7,352 nucleotides of DNA from Peptococcaceae bacterium (GCA_012523535.1 JAAYII010000303.1:1-7352); one strand, 5' to 3'; shown: positions 1 through 6,764, counted from the stretch's first letter. A program made the numbers and translations. The notes: a model not told the origin generated them from the letters alone.

Positions 1-1104
1 GAGATCAAGAAGAATGTTAAACAATCCAAGGTAGTTACTGTCGGTGGTTTCAGCGATCCCGGTCTTATGGAGGAAATTATCGCTTCCGGCAAAGCTGATT
101 TTGTTGCCATGGCCCGTTCCCTGATAGCCGATCCCGATCTGCCCAACAAGGTTCGCACGGGGCGCGAAAATGAGATTATCAAGTGCATGCGCTGTCTATC
201 CTGTTTTTCCACCGTTCAAACCTACGGCAAATTCTATTGCGCCATTAATCCAAAAAGCGGTCGTGCATATGAAGAAAAATTCGATATTCCCCCGGCTGTG
301 AAGAAAAAAGTACTGATCGTCGGCGGGGGAATCGGCGGGATGCAGGCTGCCCTGACCTGCGCGGAACGCGGACATGAGGTTATTCTTTGCGAAAAACAAT
401 CTCGCCTGGGCGGCGTTCTGCGCTGTGAGGAAAAAGTCCCGTTTAAAAAGAATCTTGAGCGTTATCTAAATGCTCAAGAACAAGCAATCAAGAAAAATCC
501 TGCCATCACGCTTCATCTTAATACCGCTGTTACCCCGGAATTTGCTAAGAGCCTGAATGTTGATGTTATTATCGCAGCTCTGGGTGCCCGCCCGATAAAA
601 CCGCCCATAAAAGGCATTGACGGTAAAAATGTCATGGCCGCTGAAGACGCTTATGTAAACCCTGAGAAAACAGGCAATTCTGTAGCTATTCTGGGCGGCG
701 GGCTGGTAGGCGTTGAGCTGGGCATCTTCTTGGCGCAACTTGGTAAAAAGATTACAATCATCGAAATGCTGGACGAACTCAACCATGGCGGAAACCACCT
801 GCATGCCAAGGCTCTGGCCGTGGAAATCAACAAATATGGGATCAACGTTAATCTTAAGACCAAGGCTCTTGAGATCACCGAAAAAGGCGTTATAGCCGAA
901 AAGGACGGGGAGCAACAATTGTTTGAAGCGGAAACAGTGGTTTATGCCGTTGGCCAAAGTCCGCTGCATGAGGAAGCAATGGCCCTTCACGATTGTGCGC
1001 CTGAGTTTTATGTCTTGGGTGACTGCGTAGCTCCCAGAAATATTACCAATGCAACCAGCGCCGCGTATGAAATATCCCGTTCAATCGGTAGATATGGTTT
1101 ATAA
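1..1104 (+). CDS. NADH:flavin oxidoreductase, FeS-flavin enoate reductase-like (5' end missing)
   Basis: This is the C-terminal 367 residues of an old-yellow-enzyme-family FeS flavoenzyme. The frame is open from base 1, so the ATG at 67 is internal. The end of the FMN TIM barrel is visible (VGGF, then DFVAMARSLIADPDLPNK at about residues 33-50). A cysteine cluster follows at residues 62, 65, 68 and 80 (CX2CX2CX11C) that should hold a 4Fe-4S centre. A first dinucleotide fold has VLIVGGGIGG (about 104-113), a second has VAILGGGLVG (about 226-235), and the C-terminal FAD-contacting YVLGDC comes near residue 340. This order (FMN barrel, FeS, FAD/NAD module) matches clostridial 2-enoate reductase, 2,4-dienoyl-CoA reductase FadH and trimethylamine dehydrogenase. 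Family members are about 650-680 residues, so roughly 300 are missing upstream. They pass electrons from NAD(P)H via FAD and FeS to FMN to reduce an activated C=C bond, or run the reverse type of oxidation. The true substrate cannot be read from the sequence. Cytoplasmic. Confidence 0.93.
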   Translation, partial: EIKKNVKQSKVVTVGGFSDPGLMEEIIASGKADFVAMARSLIADPDLPNKVRTGRENEIIKCMRCLSCFSTVQTYGKFYCAINPKSGRAYEEKFDIPPAVKKKVLIVGGGIGGMQAALTCAERGHEVILCEKQSRLGGVLRCEEKVPFKKNLERYLNAQEQAIKKNPAITLHLNTAVTPEFAKSLNVDVIIAALGARPIKPPIKGIDGKNVMAAEDAYVNPEKTGNSVAILGGGLVGVELGIFLAQLGKKITIIEMLDELNHGGNHLHAKALAVEINKYGINVNLKTKALEITEKGVIAEKDGEQQLFEAETVVYAVGQSPLHEEAMALHDCAPEFYVLGDCVAPRNITNATSAAYEISRSIGRYGL

Positions 1105-1116
1105 TTTGCAACAATT

Positions 1117-1145
1117 GGGCAGGATATTTGCTCCTATTTTCTCTA
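1117..1145 (+). terminator. Weak possible terminator after the flavoenzyme gene
   Basis: Starting 13 bases after the stop codon, GGGCA (1117-1121) can pair with TGCTCC (1129-1134) with one bulged T and a 7-base loop. TATTTTCTCT follows. The stem is short, so termination would be inefficient. It is listed because the dctP promoter begins only about 20 bases later. Confidence 0.25.
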
Positions 1146-1162
1146 AAAGTGGCATATACTTA

Positions 1163-1192
1163 TTGACATCCTTTTACCAAGTGTAGTATAGT
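1163..1192 (+). promoter_or_regulatory. Sigma-A-type promoter for the TRAP operon
   Basis: A perfect -35 TTGACA (1163-1168) and a -10 TATAGT (1187-1192) are separated by 18 bases. TAGTAT at 1184-1189 is an alternative -10 with a 15-base spacer. Transcription would start near 1199, giving a leader of about 265 nt before dctP. A long leader is unusual for a simple transporter operon and contains several repeat structures listed separately. Confidence 0.65.
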
Positions 1193-1203
1193 TTGTAACA
1201 TCA

Positions 1204-1217
1204 GGGAAACGCTTACA
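1204..1217 (+). promoter_or_regulatory. cre-like site just downstream of the dctP promoter
   Basis: GGGAAACGCTTACA matches the Gram-positive catabolite response element TGWAANCGNTNWCA at 12 of 14 positions; the mismatches are positions 1 and 3. It sits right after the predicted start of transcription, where CcpA binding would act as a repressor or roadblock. This is a motif match only. No CcpA gene is in the window. Confidence 0.35.
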
Positions 1218-1317
1218 CTAAATTATCATAACATTTAATCATTTTTTACCTTGAATAAGAAAAACTGAAGGTCAAAATAATAAATCTGACAACAGAGAAA
1301 ATAATAGAGAAAAGCGC

Positions 1318-1343
1318 GTTTATAACAGAAGTTTATAACAGAA
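1318..1343 (+). repeat. Perfect 13-bp tandem direct repeat in the dctP leader
   Basis: GTTTATAACAGAA occurs twice head to tail (1318-1330 and 1331-1343) with no mismatch, followed by a partial third start (GTATGTTTA). It lies about 125-150 bases downstream of the predicted promoter and about 120 upstream of dctP. It may be a paired binding site for a regulator, or simple slippage in AT-rich DNA. Confidence 0.7.
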
Positions 1344-1366
1344 GTATGTTTAGACAGTACTAAATA

Positions 1367-1400
1367 ATAATTAAGTCTTCAACAATGAAGACCTAATTAT
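1367..1400 (+). promoter_or_regulatory. Stem-loop in the dctP 5' leader
   Basis: The arms 1367-1380 and 1387-1400 form 13 base pairs with a single A.C mismatch and a six-base loop (AACAAT). The core is GTCTTC/GAAGAC. No T-run follows, so it is not a classical terminator. It ends 25 bases before the purine-rich AAGGGGAG at 1426-1433. It could be an mRNA 5' stabiliser, a leader regulatory element, or a DNA operator palindrome. Confidence 0.5.
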
Positions 1401-1464
1401 AAAATAATAACTTTAGCAAAAACAGAAGGGGAGAAAAAAACAACTTATGGAGAGGAGAAAACAC

Positions 1465-2532
1465 ATGAAAAAACTATTCTCAATCATGCTAGCTTTTGCT
1501 CTAGTAGTCACCCTGTTTGCCGGATGTGGAGGCCAAAAGAATCAGAATCAGGGCGGAGACTCCCAAGGAGAAGCCATGGGCCCTAATGTGAACCTTTCAT
1601 TTGCTATGTATTTGGCTGAGAATGACCCAACCACTCAGGATTGCGTTCGCTATCTGGAGATGATAAAAGAAGCCACTGGAGGAACAGTTGATTACACTCT
1701 TTATGCCGGCGGCACCCTTTGCCCTGCTCCCGAAGAGCTTGATGCCGTTAGAAAAGGTCTTGCCGACGTGGCATTCTTCCCGGTTGCTTACGGTGCCGGT
1801 AGCCTACTCGAAAGTTTTATGCTCGAGTATCCGGGAGTTAACTTTGTCAATGGTAAGGCTGCTTCCTATACTGTAAATGATTGGTTCAATCAAGTTCAGC
1901 CCAAAGAAATCGCGGACCTCAAACTTCTCTATGCTTTAGGTCAGGGTAACGGTATTATTATGACCACTTTCCCGGTGGAGAAGTTCGAAGATCTTAAAGG
2001 ACGCCAGATCCGTTGCGGCGATTCCCAAGCTCCGATTATTAAAGCTTATGGAGCTACTCCGACCGTTATGGTCTTCTCCGAAGTTTATGAAGGTTTGAGA
2101 ACCGGTGTTGTTGAGGGCTTCTATGGTCTTGCCGCTGCCGGTAAAAACGCTAAGCTATACGAAGTTACCAAATATGCAGTAAAAGACCCATTCTACATCG
2201 GAACTTATCTCATGGTTATGAACCAGGATGTTTGGAATTCACTCAGTGAAGCTCAGCAAAAAGCCATTACTGAAACCACAGCTAAAGCTTTTGACGAATT
2301 CCTTGCTGCCGGCAGGGATGCTGATGCAGAGGAAGCTTACAAGACCTTTGAAGAAAATGGGCTTAAAGTTGTAGAGTTCGATCAAGCCAACCTTGATAAG
2401 ATGATCGGCGCTTCCGGCTACCTGCAAAAGGACTACGCTAAAGAGCTTGACAGCAAAGGTTATAACGGAACCAAGAATCTTGATCTTATCTTCGAATTGG
2501 CAGAAAAGTACAATGCACAATTTGCCAAATAA
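1465..2532 (+). CDS. dctP: TRAP transporter substrate-binding lipoprotein DctP
   Basis: This is the extracytoplasmic solute receptor of a TRAP (tripartite ATP-independent periplasmic) transporter, 355 residues. The ATG at 1465 is preferred over the upstream in-frame ATG at 1447. GGAGAGGAG lies 7 bases before 1465, and the protein then begins with a compact lipoprotein signal: MKK, a hydrophobic stretch, and lipobox FAGC with Cys21 as the lipidation site, so the protein is membrane-anchored outside the cell. A Q/N/G-rich linker (about 22-40) precedes the DctP fold. Typical family signatures are DLKGRQIRC with Arg183, the position that usually salt-bridges a substrate carboxylate, and EVYEGLRTGVVEG (about 206-218). 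The substrate is unknown; a carboxylate is likely from the family. It is the first gene of dctPQM, with its own promoter about 270 bases upstream, and is separated from dctQ by 198 bases holding two hairpins. Confidence 0.95.
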   Translation: MKKLFSIMLAFALVVTLFAGCGGQKNQNQGGDSQGEAMGPNVNLSFAMYLAENDPTTQDCVRYLEMIKEATGGTVDYTLYAGGTLCPAPEELDAVRKGLADVAFFPVAYGAGSLLESFMLEYPGVNFVNGKAASYTVNDWFNQVQPKEIADLKLLYALGQGNGIIMTTFPVEKFEDLKGRQIRCGDSQAPIIKAYGATPTVMVFSEVYEGLRTGVVEGFYGLAAAGKNAKLYEVTKYAVKDPFYIGTYLMVMNQDVWNSLSEAQQKAITETTAKAFDEFLAAGRDADAEEAYKTFEENGLKVVEFDQANLDKMIGASGYLQKDYAKELDSKGYNGTKNLDLIFELAEKYNAQFAK

Positions 2533-2564
2533 TTTCTCGATAAAAACTTCTAGATTAGGTTTAA

Positions 2565-2586
2565 TTCCAATAATATAATATTGGAA
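2565..2586 (+). repeat. AT-rich inverted repeat after dctP
   Basis: TTCCAATA (2565-2572) pairs perfectly with TATTGGAA (2579-2586) around a six-base loop. It lies 32 bases after the dctP stop and just before a much stronger hairpin. It may add to 3'-end protection of the dctP message. It is too AT-rich to act as a terminator alone. Confidence 0.4.
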
Positions 2587-2596
2587 ATCAAATTTA

Positions 2597-2632
2597 ATGC
2601 TCACCGGGGCGCTTCGGCGTCCAGGTGAGCAT
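2597..2632 (+). promoter_or_regulatory. UUCG-capped intercistronic hairpin between dctP and dctQ
   Basis: ATGCTCACC (2597-2605) pairs with GGTGAGCAT (2624-2632). After one G.A mismatch (2606/2623), GGGCGC (2607-2612) pairs with GCGTCC (2617-2622) with one G.U wobble, closed by a C(TTCG)G tetraloop (2613-2616). That gives 15 pairs in 16 positions. No T-run follows, so partial termination or, more likely, 3' stabilisation of a dctP-only transcript is expected. The same arrangement, a hairpin after a binding-protein gene, is known for malE-malF in enteric bacteria and lets the receptor outnumber the permease. Confidence 0.75.
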
Positions 2633-2730
2633 AATTAGCAAATAACAATAATTTAGCGATACGCAATATTGCCTTTTTCCTGTTTTTATGCATCATATTA
2701 AAATATAAGGCAAAGAAAGGTTGCGGCAAT

Positions 2731-3279
2731 ATGAAAAAATTTATTGAATTATTTTCAACTATGTCTTCATGGTTGGCAAAATTTTCGGGGATTTTGATTC
2801 TCCTGATAAGCCTTCTTGTGTGCACCCATGTAATACTACGTGGGCTTTTCGGTTCAGGTGTTTTGGGAACTTATGAACTGGTGCAGTATGGCATGCTGAC
2901 CGTTGTTTCCCTGACCCTTGCCGAAAACGAGCTGACTGGCGGCAATATCATAGTCAATTTTGTGCTCGATAAGATGAGACCCCGTCTGGCCAACATTTTC
3001 AGCATTATCATGTACTTAATTTCTATTGTTTTTATGATCTTTGTTCTTTACAATCAGTTGGGCATGATAGGTACGAAGTTGGCAGACGGATCGGTAACCG
3101 GTACTTTGGGTATACCCCATTGGATAATTGTCTCCTTAATCTGCATCGGGCTGTTCTTTTTTGTTATTGCTTTTATCATTAGGGTGTATAACATGATTGA
3201 CAATCATAAGAATATCCAGGATAGAAAGCGCACCCTTGACGAAATAGCGGCCGAACAAGAAATCAAAACTGAATTCTAG
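2731..3279 (+). CDS. dctQ: TRAP transporter small permease DctQ
   Basis: This is the small membrane subunit of the TRAP transporter, 182 residues, the usual size. Four hydrophobic segments are visible at about residues 18-38, 46-66, 88-110 and 128-150. RGLFGSGVLGTYELVQY (37-53) matches the DctQ hallmark of an Arg after helix 1 and a Gly-x-x-Glu-Leu start to helix 2. The C-terminal tail (151-182) is charged and probably cytoplasmic. It acts with DctM, bracing the large subunit and helping to receive the substrate-loaded DctP. The start ATG follows AAAGAAAGG (2712-2720) with 10 bases of spacing, a weaker site than those of dctP or dctM. Only 17 bases separate its stop from dctM, so the two permease genes are co-transcribed and probably translationally coupled. 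Confidence 0.93.
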   Translation: MKKFIELFSTMSSWLAKFSGILILLISLLVCTHVILRGLFGSGVLGTYELVQYGMLTVVSLTLAENELTGGNIIVNFVLDKMRPRLANIFSIIMYLISIVFMIFVLYNQLGMIGTKLADGSVTGTLGIPHWIIVSLICIGLFFFVIAFIIRVYNMIDNHKNIQDRKRTLDEIAAEQEIKTEF

Positions 3280-3296
3280 GAGAGGGAGGTAAAAAT

Positions 3297-4610
3297 ATGG
3301 ATCCTGTTTTAATTGGTGTGTTGGCGCTTATCGGCTTTGTTATTTTTATGTTCCTTGGCCTCCCGGTACCGATCTCCATGCTGCTTTTTGCAGTTTTGGG
3401 AATGATAGCGTTGAGATCACCCGAAGCGGCATTTCAGGCGGTTGCCTCTGATATTTTCACAAACTTTGCATCCTATACCCTTACTGTAGCCCCAATATTT
3501 GGCTTAATGGGCTTTTTGGCCAGTTATTCGGGTATAGGAGAAAATTTGTTCAATGCTGCAGAAAAGTTTATCGGCCATTTAAGAGGCGGTATTTGCTCCT
3601 CCGTTCAGGTTGCTTGTACGATTTTCGGTGCCATTTGCGGTTCCATTCCTGCCACTATGGGCACCATGACAACTGTTGCTTATCCTGAAATGGAAAAACG
3701 GAATTATAGCCCGAGCTTATCTACAGCGTCTATCGCTGCCGGATCTTCCCTGGCCGTCTTAATCCCGCCCAGTGCGACAATGATTATCTACGGCGTTACC
3801 GCTGAAGAATCCATTGGCCGCTTGTTTATGGCCGGTCTTATTCCGGGTGTATTGTTGTGTATTCTCCAGATAATTGCGATTTGGATTGTGGTTAAAAGAC
3901 ATCCTGACTATGCTCCCATGTCGCAAAAAGCTACTTGGTCTGAACGCTGGGCTGCCGTTAAGAGGGGCGGATTGATAGAGGTTATCATCATCTTTCTTCT
4001 GGCTATCGGCGGAATGTTTATCGGGTGGTTTACTCCGACCGAGGCTGCTTCCGTAGGAGCTATGGGTATGCTGCTTATTGGTATTATTGAGAGAAAGATT
4101 AACTGGCAAAAACTTATGACTTGCCTGGTTTCCTCCGCCAAACTGGCTGCTATGGTATTCTTCATTATTACCTGCGGTACCCTTTTCGGGCGCATGTTTA
4201 CCCTGTCCACTATACCGACGGCCTTAGCTAAATTTGTGACCACCCTAGACGTGCCGTCATGGGTGCTTTTGGGTATTATAATAATTGTCTATTTAATAAT
4301 GGGTATGTTTATTGACGGAATAGCCATTATCCTGATTACGGTTCCCATCTTCACGCCTATTCTTGCCAATCTCGGTTATGATGGCGTCTGGTACGGAGTC
4401 TTGATCGTTCTGGTCCTTTGCCTTGGCGGTCTTACACCTCCTGTTGGCCTGAACTGCTTCTACATGAAGGGATTTGTTAAACAAGTACCACTGTCTACGA
4501 TCTTTGCCGGGGTAGTGCCATTCTGCATATCAATCGTTATTTGCATGATTCTAATCATGATCTTCCCGGGTCTGGCCACTTGGCTGCCGACATATCTGTA
4601 TGGTAAATAA
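3297..4610 (+). CDS. dctM: TRAP transporter large permease DctM
   Basis: This is the ion-coupled transport subunit of the TRAP system, 437 residues, near the usual 425-435. It is almost entirely hydrophobic, with about 11-12 membrane segments. Family signatures appear in order: PIFGLMGFLASYSGIGENLF (about 66-85), an RGGICSSVQVACTIFGAICG stretch with the following SIPATMGTM (about 96-124), YPEMEKRNYSP (about 129-139), AVLIPPSATMIIYG (about 153-166) and the C-terminal GLTPPVGLNCFYMKG (about 381-395). The duplicated GSIPAT/IPPS and GLTPPVG loops are the re-entrant ion- and substrate-site hairpins known in this family. A strong AGGGAGGT (3283-3290) lies 7 bases before the ATG. It forms the membrane complex with DctQ and is driven by a Na+ or H+ gradient, not ATP. 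It is the last gene of the operon; hairpins follow at 4709-4737 and 4761-4793. Confidence 0.96.
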   Translation: MDPVLIGVLALIGFVIFMFLGLPVPISMLLFAVLGMIALRSPEAAFQAVASDIFTNFASYTLTVAPIFGLMGFLASYSGIGENLFNAAEKFIGHLRGGICSSVQVACTIFGAICGSIPATMGTMTTVAYPEMEKRNYSPSLSTASIAAGSSLAVLIPPSATMIIYGVTAEESIGRLFMAGLIPGVLLCILQIIAIWIVVKRHPDYAPMSQKATWSERWAAVKRGGLIEVIIIFLLAIGGMFIGWFTPTEAASVGAMGMLLIGIIERKINWQKLMTCLVSSAKLAAMVFFIITCGTLFGRMFTLSTIPTALAKFVTTLDVPSWVLLGIIIIVYLIMGMFIDGIAIILITVPIFTPILANLGYDGVWYGVLIVLVLCLGGLTPPVGLNCFYMKGFVKQVPLSTIFAGVVPFCISIVICMILIMIFPGLATWLPTYLYGK

Positions 4611-4708
4611 TTTTGTCTTCTAAAGTTAGCAATTAAATTAGGTTCCTTAAATATTAATGTATAGTAATAACCATAATATAGGTAAAAAGATAACAAACGA
4701 AAGCATTA

Positions 4709-4737
4709 AAAGAAGATGTCGCAGAGGCATCTTCTTT
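4709..4737 (+). terminator. Rho-independent terminator candidate after dctM
   Basis: AAAGAAGATG (4709-4718) pairs perfectly with CATCTTCTTT (4728-4737). Two further inner pairs, one of them a wobble, close a five-base loop. The downstream arm ends in CTTCTTTACTGTTT, a weak T-rich tail. It starts 98 bases after the dctM stop and is the first of two hairpins in this convergent gap. Confidence 0.55.
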
Positions 4738-4760
4738 ACTGTTTGGTGAGAAACTCAAAG

Positions 4761-4793
4761 TAACCCGGGAAGCAATTGCTGCTTCCCGGGTTA
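4761..4793. terminator. Strong bidirectional hairpin between convergent dctM and AOR genes
   Basis: TAACCCGGGAAGCA (4761-4774) pairs without mismatch with TGCTTCCCGGGTTA (4780-4793), a 14-bp GC-rich stem around a five-base loop. The plus-strand side is followed by TTCAAATTATTTA and the minus-strand side by CTTTGAGTTTCTC, neither a perfect T-run. The position, 151 bases after dctM and 84 bases beyond the AOR stop, suits a terminator or RNA end-protecting stem for both convergent transcripts. No gene is seen in 4611-4876. Confidence 0.65.
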
Positions 4794-4876
4794 TTCAAAT
4801 TATTTAGGAAGTAAATTTTTATTTAAGTTAATTGAATATAAGAATTTACAGCCATAAATCTTTACGTTGCTTAGTT

Positions 4877-6748
4877 TTACGATGCCTTTTCCGGATAAAG
4901 GTCCTTGATGATAAAGTCCAAACCGCCCATCTTTTCATAGAATTCTTTGGGAGGTATGGCAGTTTCCAAATCCCAACCCAGATAGCTGTAAAAATTGTCG
5001 GCCAGTTTTTCGTTGTCAACCGTAATACCTTTAAGCGGACCGGCTTCGAGAGGAGGTTTGCCTACTGCGCGTCCGTCAATCGTAAAGTCTTTGCGCCGGA
5101 GGCCTTCCCGCAAATTAAAGGAGTGCCGCAGAGTGAAAGAGCGGTAGGAGAATAAAACCCAGTCATCGTCTGTAAAGTTGAAACCGGTGATGGCGTTCAC
5201 CATTTTCTTGGCAATCCAGGGAGGAAGCAAGAAGTTGCCGAAACCGCAGATGCCGCAACTGTCCGTTAATTCCCATTCCAGAAGCCCTTCGGCATCCTCT
5301 TTTCCGGTATTTTCATAATTATATTTTACTTCTGGCGGCTTGTGACCGTAGGGTACCCCTCTTCCTCCTTTAATATGTCTGCCCGGCGATGGGTCGTATT
5401 GGAAAATTCGGGCCAGTCCCGGATTAAAGCGGGCTCCGTGCATAGGAATCTCCATTCCGCTGGCTGTGACCAGACATTCGCTGCCTTTTCCCAAAGCTCT
5501 TGCTGCTCCGCGGGAAGCGAGGTTTAAGGGGATTCCGATACCTTCATAATTGCAAATCTTCTCGGCAATGGCGACAATCGCCTCCGGGTCTCCCCATTTA
5601 AGATCTATACCGTCCAACTCTTCCCTGGTAACAATTCCTTTTTCGTAGCATTCCATAAGCCAGGAAATGGTACCGCCGAAAGAAATGGTATCGTATCCGT
5701 ACTGATTACAGAGGTAATTTAAAATGATCGCCGTTTCCGCATCCCCATTTAGAAGCATGCTGCCAAAGGCACCGAGGGACTCATATTCCGGACGGGTAGC
5801 GTGATCGGTTTTATATTTGCCTCTGTTCAGTTTATATTTTGCGCCGCATTTAATATAACAATTGTTACAACCGTCTTTGCCGATTTTAAATTTGGGGTCC
5901 ATTTCCATACCAGTAAGTGCTCTGGCCTGTTCTTCAGTTATATCGATCTCCGGTATGCCGGCAAAATTCTTAATGGGCGCATCCGCCATCATGACACAGG
6001 AATCATACTCCGCTGAAGTGCCTGTAGTTTTAAATTGGGCGACTATTGCTTCACCCCTGCCGCCTTCGGAACCATAGGCAATACATTCTTTATTGCAAGC
6101 CACCAGGGCATCTTCGTCTTTGACCAAAACTTTGGCATTGCCACGGCAGGCCACGGCTTTCAAGTTCTTGGAGCCCATTACCGCCCCGGAACCACCGCGT
6201 CCGAAAGCGCGATGTTCGTTGATAATAGCCGCCATGTAAGATAAATGTTCTCCACCGGGACCAATGACAGCTATGCCTGCGTCTTTGCCCACCTCGGCTT
6301 TAATGGCTTCGGTGGTTTCCATAGTGGTCTTTCCCCAGAGATGGCTGGCGTCGCGGAACTCCACTTTCCCGTTGTCCACAAAGAGATAGATAGGTTTGTC
6401 CGCTTTACCCTTGATGAAGATCGCATCGTAGCCCGATTTGCGCAAATTTGGCCCAAAAGTGCCTCCACAGCTGCTATCATTCCAACAGCCTGTTGCGGGG
6501 GATTTGCAGACTACCGTACTCCTGGCGCTCAAAAGAGCTTTGGTGTTGTTTAAAGGTCCTGATACAAAGCCAATAACGCTTTCCGGGGCAAATACATGTG
6601 TCTTGGGGGGCATCAGTTCATAAAGATATCTGGCTCCCAAGGTGGCTCCGCCAATAAAGTAGCGGGCCCACTCGGGATCTAAGTCTCTTACCTCGTGGGT
6701 GTAGTCGCTTAGATTAACAATTAGAACTTTTCCTATATACCCGTACAA
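4877..6748 (-). CDS. aor: Tungsten-type aldehyde:ferredoxin oxidoreductase (AOR family)
   Basis: This is a 623-residue AOR-family oxidoreductase, close to the usual 600-620. The family converts aldehydes and carboxylic acids into each other with ferredoxin, using a bis-pterin tungsten (sometimes molybdenum) cofactor and one 4Fe-4S cluster; cytoplasmic. The chosen start is TTG at 6748, giving YGYIGKVLIVNL directly, the normal AOR N-terminus, with AAAGGTG (6758-6764) 9 bases before it. A longer frame from TTG at 6799 would start at or beyond the predicted transcription start. Signatures: GRGGSGAVMGSKNLKA (183-198, pterin binding), Cys294-x2-Cys297-x3-Cys301 and the later DSCGIC with Asp496 and Cys501, together the four cluster ligands and the DxxGxC pterin motif. 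SPATGC (Cys88) and SSCGG (Cys94) in the N-domain recall BamB-type members as I remember them, so the substrate may not be a simple aldehyde. Monocistronic, convergent with dctM, divergent from a probable tungstate-uptake gene. Confidence 0.94.
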   Translation of the reverse strand: MYGYIGKVLIVNLSDYTHEVRDLDPEWARYFIGGATLGARYLYELMPPKTHVFAPESVIGFVSGPLNNTKALLSARSTVVCKSPATGCWNDSSCGGTFGPNLRKSGYDAIFIKGKADKPIYLFVDNGKVEFRDASHLWGKTTMETTEAIKAEVGKDAGIAVIGPGGEHLSYMAAIINEHRAFGRGGSGAVMGSKNLKAVACRGNAKVLVKDEDALVACNKECIAYGSEGGRGEAIVAQFKTTGTSAEYDSCVMMADAPIKNFAGIPEIDITEEQARALTGMEMDPKFKIGKDGCNNCYIKCGAKYKLNRGKYKTDHATRPEYESLGAFGSMLLNGDAETAIILNYLCNQYGYDTISFGGTISWLMECYEKGIVTREELDGIDLKWGDPEAIVAIAEKICNYEGIGIPLNLASRGAARALGKGSECLVTASGMEIPMHGARFNPGLARIFQYDPSPGRHIKGGRGVPYGHKPPEVKYNYENTGKEDAEGLLEWELTDSCGICGFGNFLLPPWIAKKMVNAITGFNFTDDDWVLFSYRSFTLRHSFNLREGLRRKDFTIDGRAVGKPPLEAGPLKGITVDNEKLADNFYSYLGWDLETAIPPKEFYEKMGGLDFIIKDLYPEKAS

Positions 6749-6757
6749 AATTCCCCA

Positions 6758-6764
6758 CACCTTT
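6758..6764 (-). promoter_or_regulatory. Ribosome binding site deciding the AOR start
   Basis: AAAGGTG on the minus strand, nine bases upstream of the TTG at 6748. It places the start at the residue before YGYIGKVL, where AOR proteins normally begin, and argues against the 17-residue longer version from 6799, which has no purine-rich site in front. Confidence 0.65.

Noticed and set aside
466..990. 174-codon minus-strand frame inside the flavoenzyme gene
   Set aside because: Fully antisense to a well supported coding region with GxGxxG folds; no recognisable motif of its own.
1149..1168. Sigma-54 promoter (TGGCA...TTGA) upstream of dctP
   Set aside because: The GG-to-G distance is 14 rather than the fixed 12, and the downstream element reads TTGAC, not TTGC. 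The same bases form a better sigma-A -35.
1447..1464. Earlier in-frame start for dctP
   Set aside because: It would add MERRKH before the normal MKK signal and its own codons form the GGAGAGGAG site of the ATG at 1465. The purine tract at 1426-1433 keeps it formally possible.
4832..5155. 107-codon plus-strand frame at the end of the AOR gene
   Set aside because: Mostly antisense to the conserved AOR C-terminal region; no ribosome binding site or family signature.
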